From Sympetrum striolatum (Eukaryota; Arthropoda; Insecta; Odonata; Libellulidae), in NCBI GenBank assembly GCA_947579665.1, contig OX388350.1, forward strand, positions 89,609,152 to 89,673,151: DNA of 64,000 nucleotides, read 5' to 3'. Below are positions 47,801 to 57,929 of the stretch, one piece after another. The position numbers and the translations under genes are program-made. The notes beneath the pieces were generated by a model. That model ran no database searches. It had not been told where the DNA came from and saw nothing but the letters and a program-made list of their open reading frames with translations. The stretch's first letter is position 1. Each line of letters starts with the position of its first letter.

Positions 47801-50170
47801 AAAGTTGGCTTTTTTCTGGGGGTCACACGTCATGTCCATATTGTTGTAAAAATTTCAAGTCGGTGGCACTTGTGGAACATGGTTAGAATTTTGATCCCTA
47901 GTGAGTGAGTGAGTATATATATCTAGGTACGAGTAAAATGTTGCTTGCATACTGCAAGCAGATCGACAACACCAATTTAATGTTGGCAACCTTTCGGGAC
48001 GGTCCTAAAAAGAAAAAAAAATTGAAAATAATGTTAAAATTCGCAGCAATTTTAATCGTCTGGCATCGAACCCGGGTCTTCCTGGTAAACCTATTATGCA
48101 GCACAACAGAAGATCACCATCACTAACTATGTGTGAAAATTCAAGCAGAATTATTGGCTGAAACTGCCTCAAACGACGTTCTACTTTTCATGAATGAATA
48201 TGGCTCTCTGGATTCGAACCAAGAACTATCTAGAAAAATCTAAAATATGTTCATGTAAAGTATGTATGATCTCTATCTATATGCCGAATTTCAAATTTCT
48301 ATTTAATTGGGAAAGGTTTCAAAATAATTTCTAAAAATCGAATCAACTTCTGATTTCAGAGACACCTGGTGTCGAACCCAGGAAATATTGTAAGCTGTGA
48401 ATGCATAGTTTGATTTGTAAGGACTTGCTCTTGTATCATGCAAAGTTTGAAGTCGATAGCATGCTGGTATGTACCTACATTTATTTTCCGTTATCTCCGT
48501 AAGAAATGCATTGAGGAATTTAAATGGCCCTCTGGGATCGAACCAAGGACCATCAGCGAATAGGAAAAATTTGATTATGAAATATATTTATGATATCTAA
48601 CATCATGCCGAATTTCAAGTTTCTATACCATCGGGAAAGGGTCCAAAAAAAATCCTCAAAATTGCCGCAATGCATTTTAAACTGCCGATTTTTGCCCCGG
48701 CCTAGCATCGAACCATGGACAATATTCGAAGATGTCTTTTTGATTTTCGTTGGATATGCACTGCTTCTAGCGATCCCTCGAGTTTCAAATCTCTCCGTTT
48801 CCGGGAAGTGCCTCAAAAAAAATTTCGAAAATCCCCGCCATGTAATCTTATGGGGAAAATCGCGACTTTGGGGCCTTCTGGAATCGAACCAATGACACCG
48901 AGGTTCAAAGTCGGCTTTTTCCTGGATGTTACACGTCATGGCCATAACGTCATAAAAATTTCAAGTCGGTGGCACTTGTGGAACATGGTTAGAATTTTGA
49001 TCCCCTATATATAACTTATCTATTATATATAGACGCTTCTCCGGCTATACCTAGATACGAGTAAAATGTAGCTTGCATACTGCAAGCAGATCGACAACAC
49101 TATTTTCATGTTGGCATCATATCGGGACGGCCATCAAAAAAAAAATGGATTGAAATTTTTCTTAAAATTCGCTGAAATTCTATCGTCTGGCATCGAACCC
49201 GGGTCTTTACTGTGAACTTACTATGCAACACAATAGAACATCACCATCTCTAACTATGTGTGAAAAATCAAGCAGAAATATGGGCTACAACTGCCTCAAA
49301 AGACGTTCTAATTTTCACGAATTTAAATGGCTCTCTGGATTCTAACCAAGGACGATCATGGAAATCTAAAAAATGTTTCTAAAAGTTATTTATGATTTCT
49401 ATCTATATGCCGAATTTGAAGTTTCTATATTATTGGCAAAGGTTTCAAAATAATTCCTAAAAATCGGATCAACTTCTGATTGCAGAGACACCTGGTGTCG
49501 AACCCGGGACACATTGATAGCTGTGAATGCACTGTTTGATTTGTATGGACTTGATCTTTCTACAGGCCAAGTTTGAAGTTGATATCGTGCCGGGAAGTAC
49601 CTAAAATTTGTTTCCGTTATCTCCGTAAGAAATGCATTGAGGAATTTAAATGTCCCTCTGGGATCGAACCAAGGACCATCAGCGAATATATAAAATTCGA
49701 TTATGATATATTTTCATGATATCTAACCTCATACCGAATTTTAAGTTTCTATGCCGTCGGAAAAGGGTCCAAAAAAAATCTTAAAAATCGCCACAATGCA
49801 TTTTAAACGGCCGATTTTTGACCCGACCTAGCATCGAACCAAGGATAATATTCGTAGATATCTTTATGGTTTCCTTTAGATATGCACGGCATCTAGCGAT
49901 CCCTTGAATTTCAAATCTCTCCTTTTCCGGGAAGTGCCTCAAAAAAATTTTCGAAAATCTTCACCATGTATCCTTATGGAGAAAATCGGGACTTTGGGGC
50001 CTTCTGGAATCGAACCCATGACACCGAGGTTCAAAGTTGGCTTTTTCCTGGAGGTTACACGTTATGGCCAATATGTCGTAAAAATTTCAAGTCAGTGGCA
50101 CTTCTGGAACATGGCTAGAATTTTGATCCCCTATATATATATATAGGTATATCCGGAGAAACGTCTATAT
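44880..50170 (+). repeat. T-arm/B-box array, tandem units in forward orientation
   Basis: Hairpins GCTTGCATACTGCAAG start at 45672, 46813, 47943 and 49071, so the units are 1141, 1130 and 1128 bp long. A part unit precedes them (44880-45660). The best unit (47930-49030) has six cores TCGAACC at about 48066, 48216, 48372, 48538, 48708 and 48884. Each has its own flank: GGCA-core-CGGG, GGAT-core-AAGA, GGTG-core-CAGG, GGGA-core-AAGG, TAGCA-core-ATGG and GGAA-core-AATG. The same order of monomer types recurs in each unit. Units end with GATCCCC followed by TATA-rich minisatellite. Confidence 0.9.
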
Positions 50171-50179
50171 ATAATAGAT

Positions 50180-50830
50180 ACACTCACTCACTGGGGATTT
50201 TCTCCATAAGGATACATGGTGGCGATTTTCAAATTTTTTAAAATAATACTTCCCGGACAGGTAAAGAATCGAAATTCAAGGAGCTTACTGATATGGTCAA
50301 GAACTATTAAAAACATTAATGACTACCAATAGGAACGTCCTGGGTTCGATTCTAGGACGATGCAAAAATCCCGCATTTAAAATACATTGGGTTAGTATTT
50401 CATTATTTTTTTGATGCACTTATTGAAATGATAGGAAGTTCGTACTTGGCTGGAAGATATATGAAAAGAATTGGTTTTAGAAAAAAATTTTCATAACCCG
50501 TACTATTCCTGGGTTCGATGCCAGAGCACATTAGCATTTCTCTTATAAGGAATATAAGGGAAAAGTAGGACGTCATTTGAGGCATTTGCAGTTAATATTT
50601 CTACTTGAATTTTCACACATAGTTACAGATGGTGATCTTCTATGGTGCTGCATAGTAAGTATGACCGGGAAGACCTGGGTTCGATGCCAGACGAATAAAT
50701 TGCAGCGGAAATTAAGAATATTTTCCATCCATTTTTTTTTCTTTTGAGGACTCACTCTATGTGATGCCGACAAAAAATTTGTGTTATTGATGTGCTTGCA
50801 GTATGCAAGCAACATTTTACTCGTATATAT
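50180..50830 (-). repeat. T-arm/B-box array, partial unit in reverse orientation
   Basis: Begins abruptly in a monomer (GGGGATTTTCTCCATAAGGA), so part of the unit is missing. Cores GGTTCGA lie near 50344, 50513 and 50679. It ends with the hairpin at 50794-50810 and TTTTACTCGTATATATATAT. Together with the preceding forward array it makes a tail-to-tail junction. Confidence 0.85.
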
Positions 50831-50844
50831 ATATATATATATAT

Positions 50845-50975
50845 AGGTATATCCGGAGAAACGTCTATATATAATAGATATCTGGAGAAGCGTCTATATA
50901 TAATAGATATCTGGAGAAGCGTCTATATATAATAGATATCTGTAGAAGTGTCTATATATAATTGATATTATAATT
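50845..50975. repeat. 29-bp minisatellite
   Basis: CGTCTATATATAATAGATAT recurs at 50862, 50891, 50920 and, with one change, 50949, exactly 29 bp apart, joined by CTGGAGAAG. It is the same sequence that closes each unit of the neighbouring array. Confidence 0.93.
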
Positions 50976-51567
50976 AATTTTATTAATACTGAATGCTAGA
51001 TATGGAGTCAAATTAAATGGCTCAGCAACAAATTGATGCTTACATACTTATATATAAATACTAGATAAATACTAATACTATATGGATACTTAAACCTTAA
51101 GGTTAAGCAAGAAGTGAAACATAGTGCTATGACTGGCATCCAAACATAGGTCTCTAATTTTCCAGGCAGGTATTTTAACCAATAAACTATCATGCTGTGT
51201 CAATTCCATCTCTTAAAGAGATGTAAATAAAATATAGGATGGAAAATGGAATGAAAGTGATGAAAGTTTATTTCAAACATCTTTTAAACGCTGACATTAT
51301 ATGAGATTGCCCATCTAGCTATGGTGCACAATCAGCAGAAAGTGCTGTCTGAAACTGGTCAATTTTGTATATATATACAAATGAACAAAGGTTATTCATT
51401 AGCCAAAAGTTTAACCTATAGTTTATTGCAAAAAGTTGTTTAAAAAGTATTTTTGAGTTTCAGGGTGGTAACATATCAGTGATAGGAGGTGTAACATAAT
51501 ATTGTAATAGTGGGAATACATCACCAATTTACGTCTGTTATTTGTGAGTTATTGCATGTACTGTTTA

Positions 51568-52881
51568 CAGGGTGCATTATGAAAGTAATGCGCATGATTT
51601 TATTGTGACGCAACAATCCATTGCAGCGCTCTCAGATTGGTCGGATATTGTTGTGGGGAATCCCCTTTTCAAAACGAGCCCGGTCTCGGTTCGCTCCAAG
51701 CAGTCGGAGCAGTAGGACGAGTCTTTGAACGAAGTCTGTTTTTCGTTTGTGTCACGGCGCGATGGAGCGTTCACTTGAACAGCGGTACGCGATCATGTTT
51801 TGTGTGCATCTTGGGAAGAATGCAGCGGAAACTTGTCAAATGCTTCAAGAGGCCTTTAAGGAGGAATGCATTTCGAGATCTCAATGCGGAAGGTGGCACA
51901 AGGCCTTCAAGGAGGGCAGGGAGGAGGTCACCGACGAGCCCCGTTCTGGACGTCCAACAACAGCCCGAACCGATGAAAACGTTCAGCGTGTGCGCGAAGT
52001 TTTGAGTTCAGACCGTCAATTAAGTATCCAGGCAATTGCTGACACCCTGAACTTGTCGACATTTGCGGTACATGGGATAGTGACGGAGGATTTGCAAATG
52101 CGAAAGGTCTGAGCGAAGCTTGTGCCGAAGGTGTTGACAGAGGTGCAGAAAGAAGTTCGAGTTTTGTGGAGTGAAGAATTGTTGAAATTGATTAGGAATG
52201 ATCCAGGCTTTTTAAACTCTACTCTAACCGGGGACGAATCCTGGATATTCGAGTACGATCCAGAATCCAAGAGGCAGAGCTCCGAGTGGCACACACAATC
52301 TTCTCCCAAACCCAAAAAAGCGCAGATGAGCAAGTCTCGCATCATAACAATGCTGATTGTCTTCTTTGATGTCCGAGGAATCGTCCATTTTGAGTTTGTA
52401 CCGCAAGGACAAACTGTCAACGCAGCCTTTTACCTGGAGGTGCTCAAGAGACTAAAACGCCGGGTCGCGCGCGTCAGGCCTGACATCAAAGACGTCTTCA
52501 AGCTCCACCACGACAATGCCCCCAGCCACACGGCCTTCATCGTCAACAACTACCTGACCCAGAACAAGACCCCCGTGGTGCCCCAGCCTCCTTACAGCCC
52601 TGACTTGCCTCCGTGCGACTTTTTTTGTTCCCCCGACTGAAGAGAGAGCTGAAGGGAAAGCACTGGGAGTCATCGGAAAACATTCAAGCTCGCGTCACAA
52701 GATTCCTGAGAGGCATTCCAGTCAAAGAGTTTCAGGGTGCTTTCCAGGCGTGGCAGAATCGTCTCCGCAAGTGTATTGATGCAAGTGGAGACTATTTTGA
52801 AGAATTTTAGTCATTTGCACCAATCAGATCAATAAATCAATTTTTTCCAGAAAATGCGCATTACTTTCATAATGCACCCTG
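51568..52881 (+). mobile_element. mariner DNA transposon
   Basis: 28-bp perfect inverted repeats beginning CAGGGTGCATTATGAAAGTA lie at both ends, flanked by TA (51566-51567 and 52882-52883). Total length 1,314 bp, the normal size of a mariner. It ends 84 bp before SNRNP40 exon 4. Its perfect ends and few coding defects make it one of the youngest elements in the window. Confidence 0.96.
51762..52810 (+). pseudogene. mariner transposase (DD34D), two defects
   Basis: The reading starts at MERSLEQRYAIMFCVHLG and shows the two helix-turn-helix parts of the DNA-binding domain (KNAAETCQMLQEAF; IQAIADTLNLSTFAVHGIV). Then come the linker RMKV-type segment (LQMRKV), TGDESWIFEYDP with the first aspartate, and LHHDNAPSHTA with the second. 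YSPDLPPCDFF follows with the third, and there are exactly 34 residues between the last two. Defects: a TGA at 52110-52112 after RKV, where the family has a Cys codon, and a one-base loss in a T run near 52620-52626 that shifts the last 60 residues into another frame. Length compares with about 345 residues for intact relatives. Confidence 0.95.
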
Positions 52882-52965
52882 TATTAAAATAGAGTTATCA
52901 AAGTGAACTATTTAATTGTTCATTTTGGTTACTAAGTTTGTTAAATAAGTTAATTTATTTACTAG

Positions 52966-53183
52966 GGCACACTTCCTTCGTGAATTCCTGTCACCCAACG
53001 AGACGTGGAGTCCCCATGGTTGTGAGTGGGTCTGATGACTGCAGTGTCCGAGTGTGGGATCCACGTCAGCGCAGTGGATCTGCTTCAGCTCACACTCTGA
53101 ATGCTTCTTATCAGGTCACAGCTGTTTCTTTCAATGACACAGCTGAGCAAGTATTTTCTGGTGGAATTGATAATGACATTAAG
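52966..53183 (+). CDS. SNRNP40: SNRNP40 exon 4 (WD repeat 3, most of WD4)
   Basis: The acceptor TTTACTAG at 52965 follows the mariner. Codes for GHTSFVNSCHPTRRG, then VVSGSDDCSVRVWDPRQ, a Ser/Ala linker and NASYQVTAVSFND up to SGGIDNDIK. It ends on a whole codon at AAG|GTAAGA. The YQV...FND...SGGIDNDIKVWDLR signature, completed by exon 5, is specific to this protein among WD40 proteins. Confidence 0.97.
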
Positions 53184-53349
53184 GTAAGAGGCTCCTAAAT
53201 TTTAAGAAGAATTTTTTAAACCAAATGGACAAAAGTTAAATCTTAACAAAACTATTTATAAAATTTTTAATTATTATTGTCATTAAACTGTTTATTTGAA
53301 GAGATAAGGAACATATGGGCCTTTAATAAGCCTAACCTCGTAAATAATT

Positions 53350-53410
53350 TGAGATCCCCGCCATACGTTTGAAATATAAGAGACGCCTGGTGTCTAACTC
53401 AGGTCATATT
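53350..53410 (+). repeat. Single monomer fragment of the T-arm/B-box repeat
   Basis: GATCCCCGCCATACGTTTGA and AGACGCCTGGTGTCTAACTC match one monomer type of the array, with a C-to-T-type change in the core. Confidence 0.65.
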
Positions 53411-53427
53411 TAATGGTAAAGATGGTA

Positions 53428-53815
53428 CAAAATAAAGTTGCCTCCTAAAACGCAACGCGCGCAACAGATGAGGATCTTGACTTGGGCAAGTCTATGAGCT
53501 TCTCTGATTTGAGCTCACTTTGTCTTCCTTCTTCCATGTTTTGAAGGCTTTTGTTATTATATTTATAAACACTATAAGACATTGCTTTTGATGCTGTAGA
53601 AGCATTGTAGTATTATGAAACAATTCCTATTTCCTTAAATCAGCTCGAAACTCGCATCTAATTTAGTCTTGGACATGAATTACTTTGTTTACTCATATTT
53701 TCTCTACAAAAGTTTCCATCTATGCAGATTTGGTATGAACTAGGTTATTTTGGTAATGCTCAAAATGCCAGCAGGATGAACTTCCTGAAAAATGATTGTG
53801 CTTTTTTAAATGTAG
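53428..53815. repeat. Dispersed repeat, copy 2 (matches 33450-33845)
   Basis: Same order of shared words as in copy 1 and the same strand, in another intron of the same gene. It lies between two fragments of the T-arm/B-box repeat, so it may have inserted into that repeat. Confidence 0.85.
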
Positions 53816-53924
53816 AAATATTAAATAGAGCCTTTTTAAATGAGACAATGAAAAACTGTTAGTGAGGTGAAAGGAAAAGTAAACTAAGTAATGAAGATTC
53901 TTACGAAAAAATTTTATTTATTGA

Positions 53925-54240
53925 TCAAAAATTGCTTAATTGCTCCTTGAGTTCTGATTCTCTACCTATCCGGGAAGTATTTTTTTTAATCCCGAAAATC
54001 AAAGCAATGCTTATAAATGGCAAAAATCTGGACTTTGGGGCCCTCTGGAATAGAACCCTGACACTGAGGTTCAAAATCGCAATTTTTCTGGCAGTTACAC
54101 GTTATGGCCAATACGTCGTAAAAATTTCAAGTCAATGACACTTGTGGTTTACCCTGTGAATTAGTATCCTATCTATATAGCTATCTATCTGGGTATATAC
54201 ATGAATGAATCCGGAGAAGCATCTATATATAAGAGATATT
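53925..54240 (+). repeat. Last monomer and end of a T-arm/B-box repeat unit
   Basis: Contains TTTGGGGCCCTCTGGAATAG-type monomer with the decayed core TAGAACCC, then GTTATGGCCAATACGTCGTA, TTAGTATCCTATCTATATAG and the closing minisatellite (GGAGAAGCATCTATATATAA). Confidence 0.8.
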
Positions 54241-56027
54241 ATGTCTTAATGGGTTCATTGTTAAAAAAAATATTTCTGATCTTGGTTTTTCACTTTTTCC
54301 CAATTTTCACAATATACCTTTAACACTCAGGTAATTTTTATCAGATGTTTTCCAAAAGGTACATAATTTTTTAATTCAAAATATTCCTAATAAAAGTTAA
54401 TACTGTAGTAAACAATTGGAAATTTTTTAATGAGGCATTATGATTGCTTCATTAAAAACTAATTATGCTTGTTTTTAAATGTCATGTTGTTACCCAGTGT
54501 ATAGCCAAACATGGAACCCAGTAGGTACTAGCAATAATTTTTGAACAATTAAATCATAGGTTCTAGTTAAGTGTAAATTAACCCACTAACTAACCTTAGG
54601 AAAAATTGAGTTATGGTATGAAAGAACTATATCCCTGAAAATCGTCCTTTTCACTGATTAAATTTTGAGAATGCAATTTGAGTTTGCTTCATGTCAATTC
54701 CTCGAAGAGCTCTTCCAGTTTGTGATTCACTCATGCTAGAACTGACACCCACAGGACATCTGCATGTCCTAGAGAATGATGATACTGGCCCACGAGGATG
54801 AGTCAGGGGAGAAAAAAGGATTTCTCGGTAGAGAGCTCTTGTTCTTGATTCAGTACCACAGTTGGGCAACAGGGGGTACTGATTAATATGGGGTATGCCC
54901 TCAGCCTGCCCTTGAAGCTCTGCATGTGCCAGGAGCCATAATTCCTCATCCTCCCACCTGCGTGACTTAACCGGGATCGAGGTACACAGAGCAACCACAT
55001 TGTGAGTGCAACACTTGTGTAGTCTGGTCTTTGTCGTAAAACAGCAACTGCAAAGGCCACATGGAATATCCAAGGCTCAGCCACGGGCCCCCAAGTAGCG
55101 AACCCAGGAGAGAATAGGTGATTCTTTTTGTTGGTCCATTGGGAAAGTATGGGCTGGCAACCCATCCCCCCATTATGTCCTCAGCCTGGGAGACCCTTAG
55201 TTGCCCATAGGACTCTCATCAGGCCATTTGGGAGAGCTGACACATTCTTCATCAGGTATGAGCCTATCCCTTAAGAGAGCCAAGTTGCCATCAAGTACTA
55301 CCGGTTTTTCTCAATCAGTGAGTAAGTCTTTCGTCCAATTAATTACTTTCGCATTGATACTCACAACTTCTAATTTGTATAACAATTTATGATGAGGTTT
55401 AAATTTCAGGACTAATTTGTTAAACTTTCTTGAACATGTATCTTTTTGGTAAGTGAAAATAAATTATTTATTAGTGTTATTTGTCAGTTAGTATCATTAT
55501 TAGTTAGTTAATTAATCAGTATTATAATATTCTTCAGTGCTGCCGTTGTAGGTGCTGCTCCTTGCCATGAATGCTGATTCTGGCATGCAATAGTAATTGC
55601 TATCTTCTGCCACTGTGTATTATACAAAACTAATGCTTTCCACTTATTTTTATCATAGCAGCCATTTAAATTCAAACAATTTTTTAGCGTTTTAGCAATT
55701 TGCAAATCCCATAAATCTGTGCCATCTTTTATTCATGTACTGGATGCTAATAATCAGGGAAGTGCTCTAAGGTGCTTATTCATGTGAGTCAATGGATGGA
55801 GATGCGATAAGAGGCTGTAAAAGGGATGAACATTTGAATCATTGATGAAGGAGGGCCTATCACTCCTGTCAAGGATACCCCCTACATTATGCCGTCAATG
55901 GTTCTGTGCATCCCATATTTTACTTGACACTGAGTTCTATTCTACATGTATTCATTTCATCTTAATTTCATTAATAAGTATTTTACGGTAAATTCCCAAT
56001 TAAGTTCATATAAGTTTCAATTTGCAG
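54241..56027. other. 3' part of SNRNP40 intron 4, nothing recognised
   Basis: A GC-richer island at about 54650-55330 has overlapping minus-strand frames up to 140 codons, but no family I recognise. It may be an old repeat. Confidence 0.4.
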
Positions 56028-56246
56028 GTATGGGATCTGAGAAAGGTCGGAGGTAGTCAAGCAGTTCCTTTACTATGTCTCCGTGGCCATTCAGATACAG
56101 TGACGGGGCTGGCTGTTTCACCTGATGGCTCTTATGTCCTCTCCAATGCTATGGATTCTACTTTGAGGATCTGGGACGTGAGGCCATATGCCCCCACTGA
56201 GCGATGTGTCAAAATACTAGCTGGACACCATCATAACTTTGAAAAG
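56028..56246 (+). CDS. SNRNP40: SNRNP40 exon 5 (end of WD4, WD5, start of WD6)
   Basis: Acceptor TTTGCAG at 56027, donor AAG|GTAACT at 56247; 73 whole codons. Begins VWDLRKVGGSQAVPLLCLRG (a slightly longer linker than usual), then HSDTVTGLAVSPDGSYVLSN, AMDSTLRIWDVRPYAP and ERCVKILAGHHHNFEK. The AMD and WDVRP.AP.ERCVKI stretches are strongly conserved in the family. Confidence 0.97.
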
Positions 56247-56649
56247 GTAACTAAATTTATATCCTAAACAGTAACTAATGAACCCAACCATGTGGGTTTA
56301 TCTAGGAATGAGTGGCCCTTGAGTTATTCTCTCAGAAAAAGGGATGCAGATTTTCTCCTCTAAGTGCTTCGTGAAAAGACCATCAGCCCACAATTATGTT
56401 TGCAGTACTTTTTATTATAATTGATGCAAGTGGATTTATGCCTATTGAAAGTGTAGGCGAGTTTAGGGCGATGATGGCATGTATCAAAGTACTATACTAA
56501 TTTTTGGCCATTGATTCAAGATATTAATCCAAGAAAAATCCTCCATGTAAAGTTTTTATTTTCATAAAATTTATGATTTTGTACTTGATTGTTCAGTTAA
56601 AGTGAAGCAGAGTGCTAGAAAGCAGTTAAAATGTTAATGTTGTTTGCAG

Positions 56650-56815
56650 AATCTTCTTCGCTGTGCCTGGTCTCCGGATGGCTCACAGGTGTCTGCAGGC
56701 TCAGCTGATCGCTTCCTTTACATCTGGGATACGACATCTCGTCGAGTGCTATACAAGCTTCCTGGCCACAAGGGGAGCGTCAATGATGTACATTTTCATC
56801 CCAAGGAGCCTATTA
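56650..56815 (+). CDS. SNRNP40: SNRNP40 exon 6 (WD6, start of WD7)
   Basis: Acceptor TTTGCAG at 56649, donor ATTA|GTAAGT at 56816. Codes for NLLRCAWSPDGSQVSAGSAD, RFLYIWDTTSRRVLYKLPGH and KGSVNDVHFHPKEPI, leaving one base over (phase 1). Family members end about 16-20 residues later, so a short last exon is expected downstream. I found none up to the end of the window. Confidence 0.97.
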
Positions 56816-57680
56816 GTAAGTTTCCTTTTGCAGATTGTTCATATTTATCCTCATACATCACTATAAAAAGTGTATTTTGCATAAGCATAGTGTATTTTTT
56901 ACATAGATATTATACAATTTTTATCTACCAAATTTGCACGAATCTGAGACAATGTTTTTTTCCCTTTCGGACTCCCACAGGAAAGTGGGTTTGTCTTAAA
57001 ATCGGAAGCAAAATTCTTGGCCTTAATTGGATTGAATAATGTAAATATTTACCATTGTAGGTACATACAAATTACTATTCTATTTGAGTTCATCAATATT
57101 ATCTCAACTCATAAAATTTGCCCATGAAAACCGCTGGTTCACTTGATACGAAATATTAGAGCAGAAAACTTACAATATTCAAGAAACTGATTGATACATC
57201 TAAAAAGTCAGAATGCGATCAAAATACCATTGTTAGAAATTCCACCTTTACAGGTAAAATCGCCAAACACAAAACACTTTCGAGCTCTCGACTGCTGTGC
57301 TTCAAGATGTCTAGCGAGAGAGTTGTCTTTTGAAAACCACACTAACCCCATCTGTTGTCTTGAGAAAGAGGAAAGAGAGTCCGGGTGCTTACTTTGAATT
57401 AGGTCATTTAGTCCAATCACAAAGCTTGTCCTTTGTGCACAATGGAGTTTCGCTGAAGTCTTCCACCAGAAGGAATGTCCTCGTGACCTGTGGTATCACT
57501 CCACCATCAGAGTATACAAGGGAAGCACAGCTGGGTATGCCGCCAAGGCATAGCTGCGTAGGTTTCACGGCTCTTTGAAAGGGCGGCTCAGTGAAAGGGG
57601 GCCGGAATAATTGTGCATTATTCTAAGTATTTTCTAAGTGGGGGAAAAAGGGGTTTTTCACTAAAAATCTGCTACAAGTG
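56816..57680. other. SNRNP40 intron 6, first part, nothing recognised
   Basis: No repeat identified. 57190-57600 is GC-richer with several overlapping short frames but no known family. Confidence 0.4.
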
Positions 57681-57812
57681 GCACCTTACTTAAAGTTTAT
57701 CAAAACCCCTCTTTTGTCTCTAATTGACCAATCCCTGTAAGAAGGCATATTTCCAGATGCTCTTAAATTGGCAAAAGTGATTCCAGTTTACTATAATCGA
57801 TATGAGAAGGCG
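57680..57812 (+). pseudogene. LINE reverse transcriptase fragment (CR1-like)
   Basis: The plus-strand reading YLKFIKTPLLSLIDQSL, then a stop, then EGIFPDALKLAKVIPVY matches the block just before the NYRPISLL motif of CR1-type LINE polymerases. Nothing else of the element remains. Confidence 0.7.
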
Positions 57813-57929
57813 TGACTTCGTGGAAAGCCATTTGCAGAATGAAAACACTTCATACTTTTCCACAGAAAATTTATTTTGCAACCGGTTTCATAAGGGGTTT
57901 CATAAATTTCATGTTTCATAAATTCATAA

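Larger units (their letters stand above)
40764..52965 (+). other. SNRNP40 intron 3, 12.2 kb
   Basis: Almost wholly occupied by the T-arm/B-box repeat (41375-43690 and 44880-50830), a LINE endonuclease fragment between the two arrays and a mariner just before exon 4. 40764-41374 and 50976-51567 show nothing recognisable. Confidence 0.85.

Noticed and set aside
47609..49014. Similar open frames of about 100 codons in several repeat units
   Set aside because: They recur because the units repeat. Frames are short, start in the middle of monomers and are not kept open in all units.
41375..50830. CRISPR-like array
   Set aside because: Regularly spaced short words, but the 'spacers' are themselves homologous diverged monomers, the host is eukaryotic and no cas genes exist.
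44880..50830. Cluster of tRNA genes
   Set aside because: Only the T-arm/B-box is present; acceptor, D and anticodon arms and an A-box at the right distance are missing.
54651..55165. Possible host gene on the minus strand (frames of 120-140 codons)
   Set aside because: Overlapping frames of similar length on one strand, no known domain, inside an intron. Noted as unassigned only.
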